Part shown: one piece after another, positions 38,504 through 48,815 of the stretch
Position numbering within the stretch: the stretch's first letter is position 1
How the letters are laid out: every line of letters begins with the position of its first letter
From: Microbulbifer variabilis ATCC 700307
GTDB taxonomy: Bacteria; Pseudomonadota; Gammaproteobacteria; Pseudomonadales; Cellvibrionaceae
Direction: 5' to 3'
NCBI RefSeq assembly: GCF_000380565.1
Contig: NZ_AQYJ01000028.1
Coordinates: 496,001-560,000 of the forward strand
Length of the DNA stretch: 64,000 bases
Translations under genes and position numbers: made by a program
Notes under the pieces: model-generated
Seen by the model: the letters and a program-made list of their open reading frames with translations, nothing else
Told to the model about the DNA's origin: nothing
Databases searched by the model: none

Positions 38504-38822
38504 CGCCCCCTTCGTGAATCACGGTTTTCTTGCCACTTTTTTCGATAAAACGCGCGAAGGCCACACTGACCAGAAATGCCACAAGTGCCAGTGCAATAGC
38601 CGCATCCAGGTATACAGGCTGTCCTGAAGCAATTGCCAATAGTGCACAGTATGCGACGGCGAGAATATTTAATACATCCAGGGCAACAACTCTATCGGCT
38701 AACGTAGGCCCAAAAAATATTCGCAAAAAGCACATTGCCAGGGCCAAAAGTAACATCAGTGAAGAGATGTTAATCGCCCCTACAATAATGGGGGAGTGTA
38801 TGTCGGCAATAGTAATTGGCAT
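38484..38822 (-). CDS. mrpF: Mrp sodium/proton antiporter subunit F
   Basis: A 112-residue, three-helix membrane subunit with FFGPTLADRVVALDVLN and PVYLDAAIALALVAFL, the signature blocks of MrpF/MnhF. Its start shares bases with the mrpE stop (TGATG overlap). The C-terminal tail is long and basic, with a glycine run, and is read in another frame as the start of mrpG. Part of a complete Mrp complex in the inner membrane that expels sodium in exchange for protons. Confidence 0.93.
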   Translation of the reverse strand: MPITIADIHSPIIVGAINISSLMLLLALAMCFLRIFFGPTLADRVVALDVLNILAVAYCALLAIASGQPVYLDAAIALALVAFLVSVAFARFIEKSGKKTVIHEGGGGGSFR

Positions 38823-39295
38823 CAGGAAAAGGCCTCCCGTACCCGCTTTTCGAAACCCTGGTGAATTTCCTCGCGAAAAGCTTCCGGATCATCCACAAAC
38901 ATGGTGTGAACCAAAAGTTCAGAGTGGTCTTTGGTAATTTCCAGCACCATGGTTCCCGGAGTTAGCGAGATTAAATTAGTGAGAATAAAAATTTGGTTGC
39001 GATCAGTGATTTTCAGGGGGATACGCACGACCATGGGGCGGCTCTTTAGTTTGGGTGAAAATACCTCATAGGCAGCACGCAGGCTGGACAGTATCAGCTC
39101 CTGAATGAAAAAAAAGGCCAAGTGGGCGAAGCGCGGCAGGCGATAAAAATACTTACTTCCCCCGGGTAAACTGGGGGATACCCTCAGTGCCAAGTAACCA
39201 ATTAAAAAACCAAAACAGAAATTCGTCAGTGTCGCATTACCGGTAAGTGCGGACCAGCTGATGGCCAATAACAGATTGAGTAAAAATACGCGCAT
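38822..39295 (-). CDS. mrpE: Mrp sodium/proton antiporter subunit E
   Basis: A 157-residue subunit with an N-terminal membrane part (LLAISWSALTGN...GFLIGYLALRV) and a cytoplasmic C-terminal domain containing NLISLTPGTMVLEIT and LLVHTMFVDDPEAF, typical of MrpE/MnhE. It starts two bases after the mrpD stop. Needed for assembly of the antiporter complex. Confidence 0.94.
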   Translation of the reverse strand: MRVFLLNLLLAISWSALTGNATLTNFCFGFLIGYLALRVSPSLPGGSKYFYRLPRFAHLAFFFIQELILSSLRAAYEVFSPKLKSRPMVVRIPLKITDRNQIFILTNLISLTPGTMVLEITKDHSELLVHTMFVDDPEAFREEIHQGFEKRVREAFS

Positions 39296-39297
39296 AC

Positions 39298-40821
39298 TCA
39301 GTGGTTTCCTGTGTACTGGGCGGAACCCTCGCCCAAAACCGCATCCAGATATTCCCGGGGTTCCAGAAGCTCATTTGCGGCCCCTAGGGAGTAATCAATA
39401 AAAGGCTCTGGAACCAGCCCCAGCCCTAAGGTAATGAATGCTAATAGGGCAACAGGTAGCAGGCGCTGTAACCTCTCAGTACGTGGTATCTCATACAAAT
39501 TGCTACAGTAGCTTTTGGGGTGGTCCTTCCAGAAAACCTCTGCCCAGATCTTACTCATGGAATATAAGGTTAGAGCGCCGGTAATTAGCGCAACAGCTGC
39601 CACAAGGTAAGCCGCCTGCTCCATGCTGGCTTTTAATAACAATAGTTTGGCCCAAAAACCCGACAGGGGAGGAAAGCCGGCAAGACTGAAAGCGGCAATA
39701 AAGAAAAAGGTAGAAAGCAGAGGGCTGGCTTGATAAACACCACCGATTTCGCTCAATTCATAGCTGCCTGTAAGGCGCTGGGCGGTACCGCTGATCAGGA
39801 ACAGGTTAGTTTTGGCAACAATATTATGCACCATGTAAAACACTGATCCGGCCAGTGCCAAGGGGGAGTTGAGAGCCAGCCCAAGCACCAGGAAACCGAT
39901 CTGGCTAATGATATGGAATGCAAGGATTTTGCGAAATTCATATTGGGCGGCAGCGCCCAGTACGCCGGTTAGCATGGTGAGTAATGCTGCCCCCAAAAGG
40001 ATATTGTGGGTAAAGCCCAGATCTGTAGGGAAAATCAGGGTAAAGGTTCTTATCAGCGCGTAGACTCCAACTTTCGTAAGCAGCCCGGCAAATACAGCGG
40101 TTACTGCCACAGGGGGAGCATGATAAGAAGCTGGCAGCCAGAAAAATAATGGAAAGATAGCTGCTTTGATCCCAAAAGCACTGATAAACAATACCGCCAG
40201 GGCAGATACAGCCACCGGATTGTCGACCGTGGCCAGGGATATATGCAGCTGTGCCATATTTAGGGTGCCGGTCAACCCGTAAATCATACCAATGGATGTG
40301 AGCATCAGCAGGGTGGACACAAGATTCAGCGCGACATATTTAATACCGCCATCCAGCTGGATACGATCTCCCCCCAAAACCAGCAAGGCAAATGAGGCGA
40401 TTAGCATCACCTCAAACCAGACATACAAATTAAACAGGTCTCCGGTAATAAAGCTTCCGCAAACGCCTGCCAATAAAAGCTGGAAGAAGCTGTGAAATCC
40501 CAGCTTTACCCGTTTTTCATCAATGTCTGAGAGTGAAAATAATGAAACGCAGAGCCCTACAATTGCACTGATTAGCAACATTACTGCACTCAGACGATCA
40601 GCTACCAGGGTAATCCCAAAGGGAGCCGCCCAATCCCCCATTTGGGCCGCGCGCGGACCGCCGGTTTCCACCAGTATCATAATGGCGATTGCTATTCCCA
40701 GCATCAGCACACAGCCGCAAATAGAAATTGAGCCGCAGAGCAAAGGGCGCCCGCGCGCTGGAAAAGCGGCAAGTGCGGTGAAGATGGGAATCAGGAAGGG
40801 CAGGGCGAGTAACCAGCTCAA
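39298..40821 (-). CDS. mrpD: Mrp sodium/proton antiporter subunit D
   Basis: A 507-residue, about 14-helix proton-translocating subunit homologous to complex I NuoM/NuoN. The channel-lining residues are visible: the Glu in LYVWFEVMLIAS, the Lys in GIKAAIFPLFFWLP and the later Lys in GLLTKVGVYALIR. The start is a TTG at 40821 overlapping the mrpC stop by four bases. Works with MrpA as the paired antiporter modules. Confidence 0.95.
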   Translation of the reverse strand: MSWLLALPFLIPIFTALAAFPARGRPLLCGSISICGCVLMLGIAIAIMILVETGGPRAAQMGDWAAPFGITLVADRLSAVMLLISAIVGLCVSLFSLSDIDEKRVKLGFHSFFQLLLAGVCGSFITGDLFNLYVWFEVMLIASFALLVLGGDRIQLDGGIKYVALNLVSTLLMLTSIGMIYGLTGTLNMAQLHISLATVDNPVAVSALAVLFISAFGIKAAIFPLFFWLPASYHAPPVAVTAVFAGLLTKVGVYALIRTFTLIFPTDLGFTHNILLGAALLTMLTGVLGAAAQYEFRKILAFHIISQIGFLVLGLALNSPLALAGSVFYMVHNIVAKTNLFLISGTAQRLTGSYELSEIGGVYQASPLLSTFFFIAAFSLAGFPPLSGFWAKLLLLKASMEQAAYLVAAVALITGALTLYSMSKIWAEVFWKDHPKSYCSNLYEIPRTERLQRLLPVALLAFITLGLGLVPEPFIDYSLGAANELLEPREYLDAVLGEGSAQYTGNH

Positions 40822-41192
40822 GGGGATTTTTTCCTCTTGGGCTTCACCGGCTCCGCAATGCGCATGGAGTCCACATCAAGGGTACCCAGCACTTTATAGG
40901 CCTGGGCGATTAGTGCCAGGGCAAAGGCCAACAGACCAAAACCGATTACAATGGCAGTCAGGATAAGTGCCTGGGGCAGGGGATTCGCTACAGGCATAGG
41001 CGGTACTTCCAGCCCTTTGGGAACCAGGGCCGGAGCCGCGCGGGTTAATCTACCAGTAATAAATATGGCCAGATTGGCGGCGTTACTGATGAGTATTAAC
41101 CCGAACAGGTAGTGCAGCAGATCCCTGGCCAGCATCAGATAGACTCCGGTGGCAATCAATATGCCAACCACAAGTGCGAGGGGACCCTCCAT
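40818..41192 (-). CDS. mrpC: Mrp sodium/proton antiporter subunit C
   Basis: A 124-residue, three-helix subunit homologous to NuoK, with LFGLILISNAANLAIF and the NPLPQALILTAIVIGFG block. GAGG eight bases before ATG 41192 fixes the start one base after the mrpB stop; the longer frame from 41216 would overlap mrpB. The tail KPKRKKSP is cytoplasmic. Confidence 0.94.
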   Translation of the reverse strand: MEGPLALVVGILIATGVYLMLARDLLHYLFGLILISNAANLAIFITGRLTRAAPALVPKGLEVPPMPVANPLPQALILTAIVIGFGLLAFALALIAQAYKVLGTLDVDSMRIAEPVKPKRKKSP

Positions 41193-41193
41193 A

Positions 41194-41613
41194 TTAACCA
41201 GCCTCTTCCAGGGCAAAAATCAGGGTGAGTACAGCGCCGAGTACCGCCAGGTAAACGCCAATATCAAAAATTAGTACATTGCTGATGGAGATACCGCCCG
41301 AGTTTTTATCGCCGATAAGTTGAAACCATTGTCCCGAGAAAGGCGCTTCTCCTTTAAAAGCTGCGAGCATACCGGACAGTGCCGAAATCAATACGCCACT
41401 CATTGCCAGGTTTCCGGGAGGAACCCGCAGTGCTCGCTGGGCCGCTTCCATACCCCAGGCTATGGCAAAGAGTGCAAATGCCGAAGCGGCAATTAACCCG
41501 GCAATAAAACCCCCTCCAGGATAATTGTGGCCGCGCAAAAGCATATATACCGAGAAAACCAGAATGAGCGCCACAAGCACTCGGGTTGCTGTTTGCAATA
41601 TCAGAGAGTTCAT
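41194..41613 (-). CDS. mrpB: Mrp sodium/proton antiporter subunit B
   Basis: A 139-residue, four-helix subunit of the MnhB domain type, with [20 protein letters not shown] and [16 protein letters not shown] as the family blocks. It overlaps the mrpA stop by four bases. In some species it is fused to MrpA; here it is a separate gene. Confidence 0.94.
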   Translation of the reverse strand: MNSLILQTATRVLVALILVFSVYMLLRGHNYPGGGFIAGLIAASAFALFAIAWGMEAAQRALRVPPGNLAMSGVLISALSGMLAAFKGEAPFSGQWFQLIGDKNSGGISISNVLIFDIGVYLAVLGAVLTLIFALEEAG

Positions 41614-43895
41614 TGTGGCCCCCGCCGTAATTGATGGCCCAGCAGCGTTACCGCCGCTACGGCAGCAGTAAATACCACGATGATTTCTCCGAAGGTATCC
41701 AGTGCGCGGAAGTCCACCAGGATGACATTGACAATATTACGACCATGGGCCTCGGGTACTGCGGCCTGCTCAAAGAAGTCGCTGGTGGGACTATCGAAGG
41801 GTGTTTGTAATACGGCAAGGATACTCAAAGTCACCAACAGGCCGACCATGCCACCCAAAAGGGCATCTCTAGGGCGAAAGCGGATTTTTCTACCGGGGCT
41901 GAATACTGGCAGGCGAGGCAGTATTGCGGCAACCAATACCAAATATAGGGTTTCAACCAGGAGCTGGGTAATAGCTACATCCGGAGCACCAAAGAACAGA
42001 TAGATTAATGCAACTCCGACACCCAGGGCCCCGAGAGCGCATATTGCAATTAATGGTTTGCGTGCTGTACCCGCCATAAAAGCTCCACCCACGGTAAGTA
42101 GAAGGGCGGCCCATTCTTTCAGGTTCAGACGCGGCCAGTTGTATTCCAGTGGGAATTGCCCCGATCGTAACAAGGCATAGGAAAGGAATATCGAAACGGT
42201 CACAAAAATGACCGTTAAATAACGCCGCATAACCCCGTTTTGCAATATCCGGGTCTGGAAAGCCGCAAAGAACCTCAACAGCTCCAGGGACTTGTCCCAC
42301 AGTAGATCGGCACTGGTAGGCGCATGTTTGAAATCCCATGCCAGCCAAGCCCGCAGGTGGCGTAAGCCCAGATACATAGTGACCCCAAGACCAAAGGTCA
42401 ATATGCTCATTAACAGAGGAATATTAATCCCGTGCCAGAGGCGTAAATCGATACTCTCTGGAATACCCAGTACAGCAGTTAATGCAGGTTCAACAAGTCC
42501 CCCACCGACGAGATCCGGGGCAAGACCAAAGGTAAGTCCCAGAAAGCTGAGAATTAGTGGACTTATCCATAAGCCAGGCGATGCCTCGTGGACTTTGGGT
42601 AGGTTGTGTGGGTATTTTCCCAGAAAGGGTTTTAAAGCAACCATACCAGCCACGGTAACAGTGACGGCATTGGCGAATACTGCGGCAGTGGATACGAGAG
42701 CTGGTTCGGATGCCACAGCCAGCGCTCCCTCATATTTTAATTCTTTACCAATAAAGCCAAGAAATGGTGGGAATCCTGCCATAGAAAGTGCTGAGGCCAG
42801 TGCGGTAAAAAAAGTGATAGGCATGACACGTCCAAGCCCACCAAGTTTGATCATATTGCGGGTGCCAGTCTGCTTATCAATGATGCCTACCACCATGAAC
42901 AGTGCAGCCTTATAAAAAGAGTGCACTATTAAAAAGGTGATAGCGGCTGCAACTGCAGCAGAGGCATCGGAACCAAGGAACATAGTCAAGGTACCGAGTG
43001 CGATCATGGTGGTGTAGGCCAGGGCAAGTTTCAGGTCGGTCTGGCGCAGAGCTGCCAATGCAGCCACTGCTGCGGTAGCCGCACCGGTACAGGTCAAAAT
43101 CCACTCCCAGGTTTCTGTCTGTGCCAGAACTGGATGCAGGCGCGCCAATAGATAAATGCCTGCTTTTACCATAGTTGCAGAGTGTAGGTAGGCGCTGACA
43201 GGGGTCGGAGCTGCCATCGCATTGGGAAGCCAAAAATGGAAAGGCAGTTGTGCGGATTTGGCAAAAGATCCGATTAATATCAGTATCAGGATTGGCACAT
43301 ATAGTGAACTTGCGCGTACTGTCTCCCCGGAAGCGAGTACCTGCACCATATCGAAACTGCCTGTGAGTGAACCAAGCAGTATAAAGCCGGCCAGTAAACA
43401 CAGGCCTCCAAGGGTGGTTACCAATAGGGCCTGTAGCGCTGAGCGGCGTGCAATGGCGCTGGTGTTATTAAAGCCAATCAGCAGGTAACTGGCGATAGTG
43501 GTGATTTCCCAAAATACAAATAAAGTCATCAGATCACCGGCAAGCACCAGACCCAGCATTCCGATCATAAATAGGTAGAGATACAGATAAAAACGGCGCA
43601 GTTGCATATGTCCGCGTAAATAAGATGCGGCATAAATTGTAATAAACACGCCGATGCCACTGATGAGTAGGGCGAAAAGAAAGCTCAGACCATCAATAAA
43701 AAATTGCAGTGATACACCGAGGTCAGATACCCAGGTCACGCCAAAACTAATTTCGCGACCGGCAGATATATCTGACATATAGAACAACAGGATCAGTGTC
43801 AAAATAGTGGGGGGCACGGGAGAGAGCAGGGAGATAAGTCTCCCCGGTTCGGCTTGCCTGCTATCGCGACTATCCGTGTCGCCAACTGCACCCAT
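41610..43895 (-). CDS. mrpA: Mrp sodium/proton antiporter subunit A
   Basis: The largest subunit (761 residues), homologous to NuoL with a C-terminal NuoJ-like extension. Visible are the Glu in [15 protein letters not shown], the Lys in [18 protein letters not shown], the [18 protein letters not shown] helix and the C-terminal [19 protein letters not shown] block. GGGGAT lies just before ATG 43895, so the in-frame TTG at 43898 is not needed. It is first in a seven-gene operon whose order A-B-C-D-E-F-G and overlaps match group 1-like Mrp systems of marine proteobacteria, giving sodium and alkali tolerance. Confidence 0.95.
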   Translation of the reverse strand: MGAVGDTDSRDSRQAEPGRLISLLSPVPPTILTLILLFYMSDISAGREISFGVTWVSDLGVSLQFFIDGLSFLFALLISGIGVFITIYAASYLRGHMQLRRFYLYLYLFMIGMLGLVLAGDLMTLFVFWEITTIASYLLIGFNNTSAIARRSALQALLVTTLGGLCLLAGFILLGSLTGSFDMVQVLASGETVRASSLYVPILILILIGSFAKSAQLPFHFWLPNAMAAPTPVSAYLHSATMVKAGIYLLARLHPVLAQTETWEWILTCTGAATAAVAALAALRQTDLKLALAYTTMIALGTLTMFLGSDASAAVAAAITFLIVHSFYKAALFMVVGIIDKQTGTRNMIKLGGLGRVMPITFFTALASALSMAGFPPFLGFIGKELKYEGALAVASEPALVSTAAVFANAVTVTVAGMVALKPFLGKYPHNLPKVHEASPGLWISPLILSFLGLTFGLAPDLVGGGLVEPALTAVLGIPESIDLRLWHGINIPLLMSILTFGLGVTMYLGLRHLRAWLAWDFKHAPTSADLLWDKSLELLRFFAAFQTRILQNGVMRRYLTVIFVTVSIFLSYALLRSGQFPLEYNWPRLNLKEWAALLLTVGGAFMAGTARKPLIAICALGALGVGVALIYLFFGAPDVAITQLLVETLYLVLVAAILPRLPVFSPGRKIRFRPRDALLGGMVGLLVTLSILAVLQTPFDSPTSDFFEQAAVPEAHGRNIVNVILVDFRALDTFGEIIVVFTAAVAAVTLLGHQLRRGPQ

Positions 43896-44049
43896 CAATT
43901 GATCCCCAATTGCCTCGATCTATTTTAGGAGGGAATCGGCCAGAGAGCAGGTAGGGCGATTACTGCGCCTGATTGAAAAAATATATATTGCCGCTGATGA
44001 TTACTTCGAACTGCCTTATTTCAAGAGCTGACTTTATTTTACTAAATTT

Positions 44050-44745
44050 TCATTGATGTGGCAGGTCAAACCACAAGGCCGTTATACCATCTATACCGGC
44101 ATGTAATTGTATATACTCTTTAAACAATCCAAGGCCATCTCCTGCCATCATTTTATGATTGCTATTAAAAGTGGCACTCCCCTCAATCACATGTAAATAT
44201 CCAGGGCGAATTCGGGTATCCAGAACCACACTTTCTCCGCTCTTCAAGTGAAGTCGATACAAACTGGCATCTTGTTGCATGGTTAGTGAATCATCACGTC
44301 CATCTGGGGTAACCAGGGGAGTCAGCTTCTTCGTTTGAATAATTGATTTTTGTTCATACCCAGGCTTGATGCCCTGGCGGTTGGGTTGAATCCAAATTTG
44401 CAGGAACTTTAATCTCTGTGATGTTGAGTGATTATATTCTGAGTGGGTGATGCCTGTTCCGGCACTCATTCTTTGCACTTCTCCGGCGGGGACCACAAAA
44501 CGATTCCCTTCGCTGTCGACATGTTCAATAGCGCCTTCCAAGATATAAGAGATAATCTCCATATCCCTGTGGCCGTGAGTATCAAAACCTGCACCGGGAC
44601 GGACGGTATCATCATTGATTACCCTCAATGCAGAAAATCCCATATGCATGCGATCGTAGTAGTGTCCGAAGGAGAAAGAATGCTTGCTTTGAAGCCACCC
44701 AAAATTGGCAGTTCCTCGTTCCTGCGCCGGTCTAAAATAGTACAT
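44050..44745 (-). CDS. Pirin-family bicupin, YhhW-like
   Basis: A 231-residue cytosolic bicupin of the pirin family. The metal ligands are visible: two His in THGHRDMEI (about 56-61) and His/Glu in GITHSEYN (about 98-105). The sequence resembles E. coli YhhW (RPAQERGTANFGWLQSKHSFSFG), which has quercetin 2,3-dioxygenase activity in vitro. The ATG at 44745 is preferred; the frame upstream begins with TTG 44757. It lies 91 bases downstream of a LysR gene on the same strand, like yhaK beside yhaJ in E. coli. Confidence 0.9.
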   Translation of the reverse strand: MYYFRPAQERGTANFGWLQSKHSFSFGHYYDRMHMGFSALRVINDDTVRPGAGFDTHGHRDMEIISYILEGAIEHVDSEGNRFVVPAGEVQRMSAGTGITHSEYNHSTSQRLKFLQIWIQPNRQGIKPGYEQKSIIQTKKLTPLVTPDGRDDSLTMQQDASLYRLHLKSGESVVLDTRIRPGYLHVIEGSATFNSNHKMMAGDGLGLFKEYIQLHAGIDGITALWFDLPHQ

Positions 44746-44836
44746 AACAAGATCCAAGTACTTGAATAATGGTTTTATTTATTTTATTCAAGTCTGCACC
44801 AGAGAAATATTGGATAGATAAGGATTCGCTGTTCTA

Positions 44837-45742
44837 TTAAAGTGAATTTTCCGAAGTGGGCATATATAGTGTCAGCAACCGTAATTCCCCTATAAATTCA
44901 CGCGCAGCGGGGCCCAGGCTGTCTTGATCTTTAAAATTCAAATAAAAACTGGCTGTGCGGGATGCGCCTTTTTCCAGTGAAAGACGTTTTAACATTCCGT
45001 TTTCCAGTAGCGGGGCGGCAATTGGCATGGGTAGCCAGGCATACCCCATTCCCTGACAAATCAGCTCTGTAGATGCACGCAAGCTACTTACTGTCCAGCG
45101 CTGTTCAGCGCCAAGCCACCCCGAGTCGACGCTGGTTTGTGTGGCTGAGTCCCGCACAATAATCTGTCGGTAAGATTTTAAATCATCATAGTTTAACTTT
45201 CGTTTGAATTGATGCAGAGGATGGTTGATATATGCCACTGCGATAAATTCAATCGTACAGATTTCTTCATTGAGATTGTCGGTCATTGTCATTGGTGATA
45301 AACCCAGGTCTACAGCACCTTCCTGTAACAACTCATTAGTGCCAGATAAAATGGTATCGACAATATCAATATTGGTTTGTGGGAATATTCCGGATACTTT
45401 TTCGAGAGCCTTAAATACCACTTGCTGGGGGAAGGCACCATCTACAGCGATACGCAGCTCAGATTCCACACCACTGCTAAGAGACTCCGCAATTGCCTCT
45501 ATACGGGATACTTCATCCAGTAAGTACTTTCCACGGCGCAACATCAGCTGGCCAGCTTCAGTCAATGCAACTCTGCGCCCGGTTACTTCAAAAAGCTTTA
45601 CACCCAGTGCCGTCTCCAGGTTCCCTACCGCATGGTGAATACTCGATTGGCTTTTATGCACCACTGAAGAGGCCTGGTTGAAACCTCCCGCATCCACCAC
45701 AGCCTTAAACATACGCCATTGCTCCAGGGTGGTTTTCTGCAT
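44837..45742 (-). CDS. LysR-family regulator, YhaJ-like context
   Basis: A 301-residue LysR protein: N-terminal helix-turn-helix (GGFNQASSVVHKSQSSIHHAV, then LGVKLFEVTGRRVALTEAG) and a periplasmic-binding-protein-like effector domain. AAGG six bases before ATG 45742 supports the start. It is flanked on the same strand by glutathionyl-hydroquinone reductase upstream and pirin downstream; in E. coli the LysR protein YhaJ, which responds to nitroaromatic/quinone compounds, sits among the same gene types. The equivalent role here is inference. Confidence 0.9.
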   Translation of the reverse strand: MQKTTLEQWRMFKAVVDAGGFNQASSVVHKSQSSIHHAVGNLETALGVKLFEVTGRRVALTEAGQLMLRRGKYLLDEVSRIEAIAESLSSGVESELRIAVDGAFPQQVVFKALEKVSGIFPQTNIDIVDTILSGTNELLQEGAVDLGLSPMTMTDNLNEEICTIEFIAVAYINHPLHQFKRKLNYDDLKSYRQIIVRDSATQTSVDSGWLGAEQRWTVSSLRASTELICQGMGYAWLPMPIAAPLLENGMLKRLSLEKGASRTASFYLNFKDQDSLGPAAREFIGELRLLTLYMPTSENSL

Positions 45743-45907
45743 GGGTGCCTTCTCCCGTTGATCATTTAACTTGATGCCTATGGCAGGATAAGTTGTCGAA
45801 GGGCTACTCTAATGTTCGCCAGAATCGAATGATAGTCAGAATTATAGAAAGATTTGTTCGAAAATTTAGATGGGTGGCGACGACATTGCCCATGATTGAG
45901 TAAAAGT

Positions 45908-45922
45908 GGCCGCAGAGCGGCC
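45908..45922 (-). terminator. Terminator of the glutathionyl-hydroquinone reductase gene
   Basis: GGCCGC at 45908-45913, loop of three, and GCGGCC at 45917-45922. On the minus strand the stem is followed by A-CTTTTA, fitting an intrinsic terminator about 40 bases after the stop codon. Confidence 0.6.
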
Positions 45923-45963
45923 GAGGTTGGGGTTAGTCCTGAGGTGGGGCCGGGCTTAAAGAT

Positions 45964-46950
45964 TTATCTTACGGGGAACCTGTTGCGGTCGTGGGGGCTA
46001 CTGTAATCAATAGCGGGCCCCACCGGTACAACCTGGGTGGGGTTAATCGAAGTATGGCTGAAGTAGTAATGGCGCTTGATATGGTGAAAATCTACAGTTT
46101 CGGCTACACCGGGCCATTGATACAGCTCGCGCACATAGTTACGGATATTAGGGAAGTCATCCAAGCGCTGACGGTTGCACTTAAAATGCCCATGATAGAC
46201 TGCATCAAAGCGTATAAGTGTGGTAAACAAACGCCAGTCTGTTTCAGTGATTTGATCACCGGTAAGATAGCGCTGTTGACTCAGACGTGTTTCCACATGG
46301 TCCATTGATTTGAATAATTTGTCGTAGGCTTCCCCATAAGCGGCCTGGGTGGTAGCGAAGCCACAGCGATAAACTCCGTTGTTAATATTCTCGTAGATCT
46401 CATGATTAATAACCTCAATTTCATCGCGCTTTTGCCGTGGGAAAAAGTCTGTTTGATCGCCAGTAATCAGATTAAACGCGCTGTTAAACATACGTATGAT
46501 TTCTGAAGATTCATTGCTGACAATACAGTTCTGCTGTTTGTCCCATAGCACCGGCACAGTTACGCGCCCACTGTAATTGGCTTTGTTGTGGGTGTAGATT
46601 TGATACAGGTAATCGAATCTGAATAGGGGGTCGCCACTACTGCCTTCTTCAATATTAAAACTCCAGCCAGAGTTCAGCATATCAGGGCTTACTACCGATA
46701 CGCCGATATGCCCTTCCAGCTTTTTCAGCTTGCGAAAGATCAGTGTGCGGTGGGCCCAAGGGCAAGCAAGTGATACATAGAGGTGATAACGGCCGGGCTC
46801 GGCTTTAAAGCCACCAGTTCCACTGGGCCCTGCGCTACCATCAATGGTTATCCAGTTGCGCAGTTGGGCCGCCTCTCGCTCAAAGGCGCCACCAGACTCG
46901 CTGGTGTTATACCATTGGTCCTGCCATTTTCCGCTGATTAAAAGTCCCAT
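45964..46950 (-). CDS. yqjG: Glutathionyl-hydroquinone reductase (omega/Xi-class GST)
   Basis: A 328-residue Xi-class GST that uses glutathione to reduce glutathionyl-hydroquinones. The catalytic cysteine is in SLACPWAHRTLIFR (about residues 57-70), with PVLWDKQQNCIVSNESSEI forming the glutathione site and GDQITETDWRLFTTLIRFD the C-terminal domain signature. Length and motifs match E. coli YqjG and yeast ECM4. It lies just downstream of a DoxX gene, as yqjG follows yqjF in E. coli, pointing to a quinone or aromatic detoxification unit. Confidence 0.95.
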   Translation of the reverse strand: MGLLISGKWQDQWYNTSESGGAFEREAAQLRNWITIDGSAGPSGTGGFKAEPGRYHLYVSLACPWAHRTLIFRKLKKLEGHIGVSVVSPDMLNSGWSFNIEEGSSGDPLFRFDYLYQIYTHNKANYSGRVTVPVLWDKQQNCIVSNESSEIIRMFNSAFNLITGDQTDFFPRQKRDEIEVINHEIYENINNGVYRCGFATTQAAYGEAYDKLFKSMDHVETRLSQQRYLTGDQITETDWRLFTTLIRFDAVYHGHFKCNRQRLDDFPNIRNYVRELYQWPGVAETVDFHHIKRHYYFSHTSINPTQVVPVGPAIDYSSPHDRNRFPVR

Positions 46951-47029
46951 TTTGTACCTCTTAAAAGCCTGTAAGAGTGAGTGCAGGCCCCGATTTTCTC
47001 GGGGTTTCTGCCGTCTATTTTATGAGGAA

Positions 47030-47461
47030 TTACTGCTTGGCTCCCTGTCTGCGAGCGTCCAGGCTCCATCGTCCAGCACCATTAGCAGCCAGTAACAGGA
47101 AGCCCCCGGCCATGGCGATGTTTTTGAAGAACATAATAAATTGCATCTGGTCAGCCAGATTGTTGTGATACAAGGCGGCGGTAATCACACTAAATCCAGC
47201 TAGGGCTAATGCAACCAAGCGAACTTGAAAGCCTGCGATCAAGGCAAGGGCGGTACCTACTTCAAACAGTATCACCAGTGGCAGCAGGAATTCAGGCAGG
47301 CCGCCGTAGGCCAGGTACTGGGCGCTGCCCTCGTAGTTTTGAATTTTATTAACACCTGCCAGTAAGAAAATCGCAGCCAGGCCTATACGGCCAGCCAAGT
47401 CGGTAATAGCAGGAAACATGGAGTTGGTATCTTGAATTGTGCTCAGGGCGGAAGTGGTCAT
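47030..47461 (-). CDS. DoxX-family membrane protein, YqjF-like
   Basis: A 143-residue inner-membrane protein with four helices of the DoxX family: GRIGLAAIFLLAGVNKI, LPLVILFEVGTALALIAG and MFFKNIAMAGGFLLLAANG are the recognisable parts. GAGGAG seven bases before ATG 47461 sets the start; the longer frame to 47626 has no signal. YqjF of E. coli, also next to yqjG, is induced by nitroaromatic breakdown products. The gene is 80 bases upstream of yqjG. Confidence 0.9.
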   Translation of the reverse strand: MTTSALSTIQDTNSMFPAITDLAGRIGLAAIFLLAGVNKIQNYEGSAQYLAYGGLPEFLLPLVILFEVGTALALIAGFQVRLVALALAGFSVITAALYHNNLADQMQFIMFFKNIAMAGGFLLLAANGAGRWSLDARRQGAKQ

Positions 47462-47786
47462 GGTATCGCTCCTCAATCTGTGAGTTCTAAAGTAGTGCCC
47501 CAGGGGATGGGCAACCTCTATCGATGGGGAGCAGTTTATCGAGCAGGGACAGGATGAAAATTGCTTAAAACGGGCCGTATGATTCGGGAAAATAGAATGA
47601 ATGTTGAGTCTATCGGAACGCCGCAACGGGAAGTGCTTGCTCGATCAATTAAAATGAGAGTGGATTACTGAAGAGGCGAGCTACCGCCAGACTGAAAGGA
47701 AAGTCCATAACTTATTTCTTTAATGCCCAGACTGGCATAAAAAAGAAACCGTTAAAATCACTCTTTCGGATTCCCGGCACTCCAAA

Positions 47787-48524
47787 TCAGAAGTGGTAAC
47801 CGATACCGACCGAGAAAACAAACGGATCTATGTCCACATCGACATTGATACGGGAGTAAGTTTCCGCACCTGTATAGAAGCGGATATTTGCATCGGTATC
47901 AATATCCAGGTACCAAATAGCGGCATTAAACAGCCAACGGCTATCCTGGCCAAAGGCGATATCTATTCCAACTTCCCCAGCCAGGCCCCAAGAATCATCC
48001 AGCTTGAGTCTTGCTCGTGATTCTGCACCGAGTACAGCTTCAAAGTAATTCTGAGCCGCACGATTGATATGCTCACTTAAAAAGTGGGTGTAATTTACTC
48101 CGACACCAATGTAAGGCTGCACCCAGGATTCTGTGCATACCGGGTACCATTGCAAGGTGAGGGTAGGAGGCAGATGTTTAATGTCCCCGAGGCGCACCCG
48201 TCCGAGAGGTTCGCCAGTCACCGGGTCGGGCAGGCCGCGCACGTCGAGATCATGTTTAAATGGTAATGCTGCCAAAAGCCCCAATCCCCAGTGGTCTGCG
48301 AATAACCAAGTGCCCGTAACGCTCACGGAGTAACCGGTATCCACGTAAACCCGTGTATCAGGCAGTATGGTGCCATTTAGGCGCAGATTGTCGGAATCGT
48401 CATTGGGATCAACTGCGGCGGCGCCAACACGAACAATAAAGTCTCCTTTTTTATACTCTGCCAAAGCTTGGCTACTAATGAGTAAGGCGGCAAAAAGCGT
48501 TATTGCCAACTGAAGCCGTTTCAT
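47787..48524 (-). CDS. OmpW-family outer membrane protein (second copy)
   Basis: A 245-residue OmpW-type outer-membrane barrel with signal peptide MKRLQLAITLFAALLISSQALA, the start GDFIVRVGAAAVDPNDDSDN, the central LPPTLTLQWYP and the end FSVGIGYHF. It differs strongly from the OmpW at 33246, so the two are old paralogs. ATG 48524, with AGGGAAG upstream, replaces the longer open frame to 48566. It is monocistronic. Confidence 0.92.
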   Translation of the reverse strand: MKRLQLAITLFAALLISSQALAEYKKGDFIVRVGAAAVDPNDDSDNLRLNGTILPDTRVYVDTGYSVSVTGTWLFADHWGLGLLAALPFKHDLDVRGLPDPVTGEPLGRVRLGDIKHLPPTLTLQWYPVCTESWVQPYIGVGVNYTHFLSEHINRAAQNYFEAVLGAESRARLKLDDSWGLAGEVGIDIAFGQDSRWLFNAAIWYLDIDTDANIRFYTGAETYSRINVDVDIDPFVFSVGIGYHF

Positions 48525-48754
48525 TTCTTGCTTCCCTGCGCATTTTATCGAAATGGAGTTACGCATTCAGTGTAGTTGGCCGGCAAATGGGCGGTTTGGG
48601 TAAGGCGTTCTTTGATGTGATAAGACGTCTTTAGCAGCAATATATAGAGGGTGATCTGTGCCAAACCTTTGTAAGTATTGCTTCAAAAGATAGAGCATAT
48701 GGAGTTCTTGTATAATCCCACACAAATCATAACTAATTTAACAACTGTAAATAG

Positions 48755-48784
48755 TAATGGGCCTAAAAAGGCCCATTACATTTT
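48755..48784. terminator. Intrinsic terminator after the DUF2339 gene
   Basis: TAATGGGCCT at 48755-48764 pairs with 48769-48778 across a 4-base loop, followed on the plus strand by CATTTTT. On the minus strand it ends the DUF2339 transcript; the T-run there is weaker (CTATTT). Confidence 0.65.
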
Positions 48785-48815
48785 TGAGATAAGCTGATCA
48801 GTATTTTTGGTGTTT

